DNA from: Corbicula japonica
Taxonomy: Eukaryota > Mollusca > Bivalvia > Venerida > Cyrenidae
Length of the DNA stretch: 64,000 nt
Assembly: GCA_038501625.1 (NCBI GenBank)
Contig: JAZAYU010000079.1
Span: forward strand, 2,480,001 to 2,544,000
Direction: 5' to 3'
Position numbers and translations under genes: made by a program. Below the pieces are notes generated by a model. The model saw only the letters and a list, made by a program, of their open reading frames with translations. It searched no databases and had not been told where the DNA came from. Positions 55,979 through 64,000 of the stretch are shown piece after piece. Within the stretch, counting starts at the first letter, position 1. Every line of letters begins with the position of its first letter.

Positions 55979-58222
55979 CTAACCATGCTTGAAGATCATT
56001 GTCTGTAGCAAACATTTTTGATTCCCATTATGTTTGAAAGCCTCTACAGCTGGGATGTACTTCTCGTAAATTTCTTTACAGGTAGCAAGTCTAAGACGCG
56101 TGTTCAATTCTTCAGTAGTGAGAACCCTAGAAGGTATTTTCTCTGATATGCACCCGAGTTTGTGAATAAGATCTGGTTTCATGCTGTTCAGAGGTAGACA
56201 GAGGGCTACTTCTGCAAGCTTAGAGTTTGCTGGACACTGTGCTGCATGTTAAATCCACATCAAAGTGAAAGATGTATGTTTGCAACCTTCTTTTCATTAA
56301 ACTTTCTCACAAAATCACCAGCAACTTCTTTTTTGTACTTATGTTTGTCGAATAACTTCTCAAAGTGCTTGGACAGTGTATCAAGGTGGCTATCAAAAAC
56401 CTCCTCTGGCAGATTCAGTAGTTGTGTATGATCAATAACACTCAGTGCTTCAAACACTTTCAGGCTTTCTTTAGGAAACTGTTCAGACACACAATCTATA
56501 ACAGCATCAATTAGTTTCAGTCTTTTCACATAAAAAAATTTAATTTCAGTTAGCGATGGGTCTAACAACTTCACTTTTTTGTAATAAACAATCCCATTTT
56601 GGGCATCTAGACTTTGCAGAAAATCAGCATAGTTGTTGCCATGCCTTTTTTTTAATCCTTCAAGCTTAGCTACAGCATTTTCTACACATTCTTTCAGCAT
56701 GCTTGGGCCATATTTCTTGTTTCTTCCAAAGCAGCTTGAATTTTCCTCAGTATTTCTAGAATATCCAGAAAGACAGCAGTAAAAGCAGACACTGTGTACT
56801 CACTGGTAAGACTCTGAAGGTCGTTTGCATCAACAGATGCATCATCAGAATGTATCTCCTTATATCTGTCTATAAACGATGATTCATCATCATATATATC
56901 CAAACTGTGTCCATCCAACAAGGAGACAGCTCCCTTGCGACAAGACATCAGCCCCTTGAGTCCCCAGTAACACCCTTCCCAGCACACACTGTGACGATTG
57001 CAACATACAAAGGAGTATTGTTCAATGGCAGAAGTAACATCACTGATTCTGCTGATAAATGTTCAAACAGGATTGGCAGTAACTGACAGTACAATGATAG
57101 AAAGTCATCATCAGCTGCAGCATTTCTCACTAGGTTTGTGACATGCTCCACATCAGTATGGTGACACCATGTTGGGCATCTTTTCTTTCAATATTGAGAC
57201 AACACTGTTTTCTGATTTCCAAAATAGTGGAGCACCATCACTTATCACTGCCACAACTTTGGCTAGATCTATTCTGTACTTCTCACAGGTGCTCAAGATA
57301 CCACTAGCTACAACATCAGCTGTCCATGAAGTACAGTCTATATAGCAAAACCTCAATCACTAACCACCAAACTGTATACTTGACATTTGCTAAGTCTGGA
57401 TACATTGTCTTTATGCAAGACTTCTGTAATGCTTTCTAACATTCCCTGTTGGTCATCTTTACTTAGATTCCTCTGGTTCTTTTCATCAAACAAAAACTGC
57501 CCTGCTTGAGCACGCTCTACATTTTCTCGCTCAAATGGCATAAATGAAAAAGCCTAAAACACACATTTGAATAGAATTTTACGGCGAGGAAGCACTATGT
57601 GTTCATCATCTGATTCTGCTTCATCATTGTGAGAACCATCATCATAATCATCAGATGACCATTCAACAGTTGAATCATTCCCATTGAAGTCTTTTTCTGA
57701 CGAACAATCCAAAAAGTCTTTGTGTCATCAGTTACACTACCAACAGACTGTGACACAACAGATATTGTTTCTTCTTTAGCATCTAATTCTATACTTGTTT
57801 CCATCTGATTGCTATCAGGTAGAGCAAGTTCTTCTACTTCACTGTTGTAATATCCGTATCTATACACTCCATGTCTTTTTCCCCCCACATTGTCTGAAAT
57901 TGAAGAAAAGACTGTCTTGTGTCATTTACAATCTGTTCCTTTTTTCCATTTTATCTTGTGAAAAGATAATTTATGATATTCCTTTGAACTTAAATTAAAT
58001 GATGTGACACATTTCAACAATCTTTTCTAAAATTTCAGATGTAATATCAGACAAAAGTGGGACTGCATCAAGCACACACCCAAACATTTTTACACTTCTG
58101 TGGAAATCTAACAGTTTGGCATCAAGCCATTTACATATACTTCTAGAACAATAAACAAGTGCCAGTTGGAAACTTGCCTTTAATAGAAAAAAGATCATCA
58201 ATGTATCTGTTTTCTTATCCAA
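55979..58222 (-). pseudogene. Dead hAT-type transposase (KIAA1586/DUF4371-like)
   Basis: Consecutive minus-strand fragments in shifting frames: an N-terminal Glu/Ser-rich part, LSKCQVYSLVVSD (57360), FCYIDCTSW then DLAKVVAVISDGAPLFWKSE and VVSILKEKMPNMV (57340-57160), HVTNLVRNAAADDDFLSLY, GAVSLLDGHSLDIY, and a helical C-terminal region to 55979. The 'S.GA.....K..V...LK...P....' segment followed by the helical insertion is the catalytic-core pattern of hAT-superfamily transposases. At least five frameshifts or stops, so it is inactive. Assigned by pattern, not by search; inverted ends were not found. Confidence 0.65.
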
Positions 58223-58717
58223 GTTACGAACTTGGTTTTATAATGTTTAAGAAAGTTTGGCACATTTTGTCCCTTTTAGCCCAAGAGTACTTGACCTTTT
58301 AAGTGGGGCCATGGTATGGTTATTGGCTCCACCTTATAAAGGTGAACACTTGTGTTAAGTTTGGTTGAAATCCCTTAAGGGATTGCTAAGTTATGCTCCT
58401 GAAACCAGATTTGTGATGGACAAATAGACAAGGCATTCACTCTATGTATCTGACCCTCTGTGATAGGGAACGTAACAATCCTATAAAGCCTGGCAGCCAG
58501 AAATACCGTTTTGGGACAGATAGCATTTTTCATATCTGTGGCCAGAGTAGGCTCAGATCAGGCTGCGCATCTGCACTTTCTGATCAAGGTCTACACTACA
58601 TAGTTACAAGTATATGATATTCCATTTCATTGATTAAAATTAAAATTAATTAAATACAACTTTTTATTTTGTTATAAATCAATTTCAACATCTGGTATAT
58701 ATATTTTTACCTGGGTA
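58223..58717. other. Intergenic with repeat fragments
   Basis: A single pearl-type core fragment (GTGAACACTTGTGTTAAGTT at ~58341) and a fragment of the 240-bp MITE family (CAGATCA..., ~58545-58605). Confidence 0.4.
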
Positions 58718-59653
58718 CACTGCAACTCCGTTATATCGCGATCCGTTATATCGCGATATCCAATATATCGCGCTTGGTCCGTCGATCCCAATTTTTTGTA
58801 CATTTACAATGTTTATGTTTGTTCATTCTTCGTGGTGGTAAAAAAGATCAAATGATTAAATCAACGTCAGTGACTAATTCACGAAACGCACGCTTTTTCC
58901 GTGTCATATTACGTCATTATCGGCAAAGGCTGTTTATTACATTTTGTATGCAGGGATTTAAGAGGCGATGTACACGTTCACCAGCAGATACAATTTAACA
59001 TCACACGTACGAAAATAGATGAAAATTGTTTTTTTTTCATTCTGTTGATTCTGATTTGACATGAAACCCCCTTTGTGACGAACAATAGGTGCGAAAAACA
59101 CCAAGCTGATACGGTACTGGCAGAATTTCGTTCACGATACAAACCGCAAATTAGCGACAATTAATGCAAGTTGCTAACCATAATGGCATGAGCAGGAAAC
59201 GTCAAAACAGTTTGTTGTTTTGACATTACCTGCTCATCGTCATATCAAGCTGGTCAACGACGGAGGACGACAAACTAACATCGCCGACCATGACCGACCA
59301 ACAGATCGTCGATCAGTTGAAAGTACCGAAAACAATAATACCACCGTTGGAAATTGATGACGGCGATCCTTGTTTTGTACATTAATTAATTAATTTTTAT
59401 TAAAATAAAACTTAATAAATTATATAAAAAAGTTGTTTTAAAATATTTGTTCAGCACGGAACGTACTCCCTGATGTACCCGTAAATTTCACGGCGTGTTA
59501 ATTACGCAACACCGCGATATACATGCATCTGACAGCAAAAAAACAAATGAATTCTCCTTGTTTTAGCGCGATTATTTACTTTTATCGCGCTCCGTTTATA
59601 TCGCGGTTAGCAGCCTTGGACCCCGAGGTCCGCGATATAATGGAGTTGCAGTG
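58718..59653 (+). mobile_element. Pogo/Tigger-type non-autonomous transposon
   Basis: 936 bp, inverted ends CACTGCAACTCCGTTATATC / CACTGCAACTCCATTATATC followed by GCG, flanked by TA (58716-58717, 59654-59655). TATATCGCG words repeat within both ends, as in Tigger/pogo elements. Near the right end a short + frame (~59280-59385, DQQIVDQLKVPKTIIPPLEI then an acidic stretch and stop) could be the last remnant of a transposase. A hairpin (CATGAGCAGG...CCTGCTCAT) is at ~59189-59238. Confidence 0.75.
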
Positions 59654-59950
59654 TACTTTTATTCTGAAATCTCAGAGTTTTCAACCATCGAAAGTTATTC
59701 GGCAGCAATACATTTCTATAATTGTTCTTTCTTTAACATGTTGTGTTCTACCACATCCTTTCTATTTAATGTTGTGTTCTATTTAGTGTCTCAGGACTAA
59801 CTTTCTAGCACTGGGTGCAAACCATATTCATCCATGCAGTCTGATCAATTAAGACTGTTAACTTCTTGGTCACCAATAACCTGGTGAATCTAACCAGATG
59901 GGTGTTCAGTTGAACACTTAAGTTGCCTTATGGTTCTTTGTCAGTATTAA

Positions 59951-60440
59951 CTAGACTGTGTCCTCAGGACACTGATGCCCCCACTATTGCAACAACATTA
60001 AATTTTGTAACAAAATTGTGTATTAACAACATGTGGTGATCAAAACTAGTAAATGAGGAGTTTAGTGCCACAAAATTGAATGACCAACATAAACAAAGGG
60101 CCGTGAAATGTTTGCAAGACAATGTCCTTTACAACAACTTACATATCATGTCTAATTATCTGTGTAAGTTTGAAAGAAATCAGCAAAATAGAAAATGTGG
60201 AGTTGATGCCACAAAATTTTATAAGTGAAATTAACAAAGGGCCATAACTCTGGTAAAAATGGCTGCAGGAAAAAATATTTTCTTTACGATCATCTTCACA
60301 TCCTGCTTGATCATCTGTGCAAGTTTGAAAGAAATCTGCCAGATAGGTCATGGGGAGTTGATGCCACAAGATTTGTGGATGCATGAACAGACGTACAGAC
60401 AAGTGCAACTTTTTGCCTCCCATTTCCTGGGGGCATACAA
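59951..60440 (-). mobile_element. Helitron-like element, second family member
   Basis: Minus-strand end: hairpin GTGTCC TGA GGACAC (59972-59958), AGT, CTAG (59954-59951), then T outside. The inside has two diverged units (AAGGGCC.TAACTCTGG / CAAGTTTGAAAGAAATC.GC) and the other boundary is near the hairpin TGCCTCCCATTTCCTGGGGGCA at 60414-60435. Confidence 0.6.
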
Positions 60441-61445
60441 ATCCATGTACACAAAGAGGTATAACTCAATAAATGAGACCTTGGCCTTAAGATTTTGGCA
60501 TCATCACAACCACTTTATTATAAGCAATATAGTTTGAAAGTTTGATAAAGAATTAAGAAATGGCAAAATTATAGCCAACATTAAGTTCGTGACAAAATCA
60601 AAGTGCAAAAATGAGCATAACTCAATCAAAATTAATGTTACCTTGACCAACAGAATCTGGCAACAAGGACACAATGTCTTTGTAAGACAACATCAGACCC
60701 CAGTAACACCCTACCCAGAACACACTGTGAAAACTTTCAGATACATCCAAAAAGTGGTCAATCACAGCATTTACATCAGTGTTGTCAAAAGCAATATATA
60801 AAAGTTTGATAAAGTAATATTAAGAAATGGCGAAGTAGGGTTTCATAATCGGACAAAAATCATAATCGATCATTGGAAACAATCGAACAACCCTTTTCAA
60901 TCAATCATTGATTATATAATCGAAGCATTTACAATAACAATGTCCATGCTTTAATAAAGAAGAATTTTATTTATAGGAATTCTTTATTAATATTCTTGCA
61001 ACAAAAATACTCACAATTTGTTATGATAATGCATATTTATTTCTATTTTGCAAAAAGCAAATTTCAAAATGATATTGTTAAGAATCTTCTGATTAAGGCA
61101 TGCAAAACACACAAGAAATTCTTTAGAGGGAAATTTGTTTTTAAAAATAGGAAAAAAATTAATTGGGGACGGGAATGGGGTCAAAATTCGGTCCCTATCA
61201 TCATGAAATGAAGGCTCTGTATAGAACTAATGTATTATCACAAAAGGATATCGGTGTATTTTCTGATATGAATTAGCATTTACATGAACCAGACTTCTAG
61301 CCCACTGGCTGCATGTATTGTAATTTGTAACCGTATCTGATATGAGCACAGGGTGTAGGCTGCAGGTACTGCAGTCTTTTTCTTGAAATACTTAGTGGGA
61401 GAACATAATTCCAAAGCTTATTAAAAACCAAAATAACACTGATCT
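60441..61445. other. Intergenic repeat fragments
   Basis: 60455-60835 is diverged core repeat (relative of 46606-47140). 60838-60930 has ATAATCGATCATTGGAAACA-type palindromic words seen in hAT-like ends. The rest is plain AT-rich sequence. Confidence 0.4.
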
Positions 61446-62133
61446 ATGTCAAAAACTGACCAACTCCAAAATGATGTTAAAATCATAAAGAGCAAAGAAT
61501 CATACTCATTTGTAGTAAAGAAAAACACCAGACCAAATAAAACTGCAGCAATTAAAGATACACCAGCATCAACATCCCATGCTAATATGAACAGCCTGCC
61601 CAATGCAACAACATCACAAATATCAAATTCTCCCTGCAAATCACCAGCACGCAACGCTCCTTCTTAGAGATTCAATCATCCAGAGGCTGAACCTAAAGGG
61701 ACTGTTTCAAAATGTCCACAAACATGCAATTTCTGGAGGAATGATCAATGACATTTTAAATGACATACATTCTTTTAATCTATGTCAGTTCAGCTCTGTT
61801 GTGATTTATACATGTATAGGGGGAAATGACATTTCAAACAACACCGATCATGAACTAATTGAAGAACTCTACGATCAGCTTATAGCTCTTATAAAATCGT
61901 GCAATCCAAATATCAAAATTGTGCTTTGTAAGCTGGCTCCCAGAGGTGATGCAGATGTGAACATCGTAAATATGATAATAGAACGCCTGACACAACATCA
62001 CAAGATTATATCGGTAGATATATTCCGATACTTCCATGACCATCGAGGAAACATACAAATGCGATTCATGGGACATGATCATATCCACCCATCAGCTCCA
62101 GGCATGAAGCATATTGCAGGATCAATAAATTAA
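61446..62133 (+). pseudogene. LINE ORF1 with SGNH/GDSL esterase domain
   Basis: A Lys/Ser/Pro-rich N-terminal part (61446-61667) overlaps, in another frame, 61603-62133, which holds an SGNH hydrolase fold: block I LLLRDSIIQRL (Ser), block III GGNDIS (oxyanion Asn) and block V HDHIHPSAPG (Asp/His). ORF1 esterases of this kind occur in CR1/L2-type LINEs, where they are thought to aid RNP or membrane interaction. The frame change near 61640 indicates at least one disabling indel. Confidence 0.75.
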
Positions 62134-62136
62134 ACA

Positions 62137-62379
62137 GTGCACAAAGTGTCAGATTTCAAGTTGTGTGTTTATCAACAAGGCAGACAGCAGTACAATAATA
62201 ACAATAGACTCATAAACTCTGCAATGCACAAGAGACTCTCAGGCTCTCAACAGCTTAGATGCATGAAATGCAATGAACAAAATCACCAGACTTCTGACTG
62301 TAGACATACAAAAACAGTGAAATGCTGGTCTTGTGGTCTTCTGGGTCATAAACAAGAAAATTGCTGGAACTTCAAATAG
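62137..62379 (+). pseudogene. LINE ORF1 zinc-knuckle part
   Basis: Two CCHC-type knuckles in tandem, CMKCNEQNHQTSDC and CWSCGLLGHKQENC (C-x2-C-x4-H-x4-C), as in nucleic-acid-binding ORF1 proteins. Separated from the esterase frame only by a stop and a few bases. Confidence 0.75.
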
Positions 62380-62459
62380 GATATAGGCAATGATGCCAAC
62401 AGTAGACAGAATATTGAAACACCTAATTATTTTGATAATTTATCAGATATTTGCAGTGA

Positions 62460-62768
62460 ATGCAACCAACATGTGACAATGAAGAAAATCTTTCCATTAC
62501 TAACCTAGGACTTGGAAAAAAGGGATTAAACATAGGCTACTTAAATATACAAGGTATATCCTCAAAAATTGATGAACTAAAATTGATGTTAGGAAATAAT
62601 AATATTCACATATTAGGAAACAGTGAAACTAAACTTAACAAGAGCCAGTCGGAAACGACAGCACGCTCGACTATTCGAAGTCAGACATATTTAAGCACAT
62701 TTAAAACTGGGCTTCATTTAAACTGGGGAGTGATTCAGGAGTTTATGACACCCAACACACACACATGA
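62460..62768 (+). pseudogene. LINE ORF2 endonuclease start, truncated
   Basis: GLNIGYLNIQGISSKIDELK followed by NIHILGNSETKLN is the N-terminal AP-endonuclease-like strand set of non-LTR ORF2 (the N and E are metal/phosphate-binding residues). Homology stops about 70 codons in, near 62660-62720. No reverse transcriptase follows; the tract at 62818 begins soon after. Confidence 0.7.
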
Positions 62769-62817
62769 ACAAAAGTTTCTTAATACAAGTTAGGAAATCA
62801 ATAAATTACAGTCCATA

Positions 62818-63787
62818 CACCCCTGCCCACCTATAGTGTGGTGTAGTATAGTAAGGTATGGTAATGTTGTTGGTGGTGTTGTTGACGGTGTAGTTGGTGG
62901 TGTTGTTGTTGGTGTTGTTGTTATTAGGGTTTTTGTTGGTTGTGTTGTTGGTGTTGTTGTTGTTGGTGGTGGTGTTGTTGTCAGTGTTGTTGCTGTTGGT
63001 GGTGGTTGTTGATGCTATTGTTGTTGTCGATGTTGTTGGTGGTGGTGTTGTTGACGGTGTTGTTGGTGGTGTAGTTGTTGTTATTTGTGTTATTGTTGGT
63101 TGTGTTGGTGTTATTGTTGGTGGTGGTGTGGGTGGTATGTGGTGGGGGGTGGTGGTAGTGTGGTGTGGTGTGGTGGGTGGCAGGTAGTGGTAGGGGTGGT
63201 GGTGGGTGGGTGGGGGTGGGGTGGGTGGGTGTGGGGTGGTGGTGGGTGGGTGGATGGGGTGGGGGTGGATTGGGTGGGGGGGGTGGGTGTGGGGGGTGGT
63301 AGGTGGGTGGGTGGGGGTGGGGGAGTGGTGGTGGTGGGTTGTGGTGTGGTGTGGTGGGGGGGGACGGGTGGTGAGTTGTGGTGTGGTGCGGTGTGGTGGG
63401 TGGTGGGTGTGGGGGGTGGAAGTGGCGGGGGGGGGGGGGGGTGAGTGGGGGTGGGGTGGGTGGTGGGAGGTGGGTGTGGGGTGGGTGAGTGTGGGGTGGT
63501 GGTGGGTGGGTGGTGGTGGTGCTGGTGGGTGGGTGTGGGGTGGGTGGTGGTGTGGTGTGGTGTGGGGTGAGTGGGGGGGGTGGTGGTGGTGGGGGTGCTG
63601 GTGGGTGGTGGTGTGGGGTGGGGTGGGTGGTGGTGTGGTGTGGTGTGGTGTGGTGTGGTGTGGTGTGGTGTGGTCTGGTATGGTATGGTATGGTATGGTA
63701 TGGTATGGTATGGTATGGTATAGGTATAGTATAGTATAGTATAGTATAGTATAGTATAGTATAGTATAGTATAGTATAGTATAGTAT
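62818..63787 (+). repeat. G/T-only tract grading into pentanucleotide repeats
   Basis: About 970 bp almost devoid of C and poor in A on the + strand. Zones in order: TTG/GTG-rich (62860-63110), GGGTGG-rich with long G runs (63120-63640, including a G run of ~14 at 63427), (TGGTG)n (~63627-63672), (TGGTA)n (~63676-63720) and (TAGTA)n (~63727-63787). Long open frames on both strands here are low-complexity by-products. Confidence 0.95.
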
Positions 63788-64000
63788 AACCACTCATCAC
63801 TTTCAACCAAAGTATGTTAAGTACATCTGTTTTAAACCTTTTCTATAGCATTACCTATGAAAAACACTAACATTGAAACTTTAACCATAAATTCTAAGTC
63901 TTAATTCTAATTTCTAAGCGAAAAAGGGCAAAAATTAAATAAAAAATGCAAGGATGAGTTATGGGCCTTTGAAAATCAACCTGATGTATGATAAAATGAA
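63788..64000. other. Window end, nothing recognised
   Basis: AT-rich unique-looking sequence after the tract; no LINE continuation is visible. Confidence 0.4.

Noticed and set aside
62806..63810. Long Pro/Thr/His-rich and Gly/Val/Trp-rich ORFs on both strands
   Set aside because: Stop-free only because the tract lacks the bases needed for stops; pure simple-sequence artefact.

Overview
This is an AT-rich animal nuclear window. Genes have introns with GT..AG borders, poly(A) signals are present, and there is no operon structure. A bivalve mollusc is the best guess. The basis is the abundance of short elements with minisatellite cores and terminal hairpins (pearl/HINE-like, known from oysters and clams), a split-direct-repeat tyrosine-recombinase retrotransposon, a CR1/L2-like LINE with an esterase ORF1, and a secreted Kringle/ShKT/TSP1 gene. 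Species is not determined.

Host genes: (1) a two-exon carbohydrate-type sulfotransferase on + (939-3636), whose intron holds a palindromic MITE, a GC-rich inverted-repeat element and a ~33-bp minisatellite; (2) the 3' part of a secreted multidomain gene on - (17301-11555) with Kringle, ShKT, ShKT and TSP1 exons, all in phase 1, with a tandem array of ~19 copies of half an ShKT exon in its introns; (3) a single-exon clan-3 cytochrome P450 on + (28082-29632); (4) the 3' end of a LAP2/emerin-like inner nuclear membrane protein on - (45104-41121), with introns full of one MITE family. Weaker candidates are a ZSWIM-like first exon (34731-34552, -) and an orphan 3' exon (35890-36055, +).

Mobile DNA fills most of the rest. 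4178-8848 is a fold-back element with a nested TTAA-flanked element. 8849-11261 is a pearl-like repeat. 18126-22303 is a nearly intact YR retrotransposon with perfect split direct repeats. 23246-26.7 kb is a decayed gypsy-like gag/protease with two TA-flanked insertions. 30011-37592 lies between matching TTAA-flanked inverted ends. 40-45.4 kb holds seven copies of a ~240-bp MITE. 45.7-55.1 kb is a pile of tandem-core elements, one demonstrably inserted into another without target duplication. 55979-58222 is a dead hAT-type transposase, 58718-59653 a pogo/Tigger-type non-autonomous element, 61446-62768 a 3'-truncated LINE, and 62818-63787 a strand-asymmetric G/T tract grading into pentanucleotide repeats.

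The genes are unrelated to one another. The unifying theme is repeat turnover inside and between genes. The most interesting spots are the ShKT half-exon amplification, the RT/RNase H frame break in an otherwise young YR retroelement, and the self-documenting nested Helentron-like insertion.
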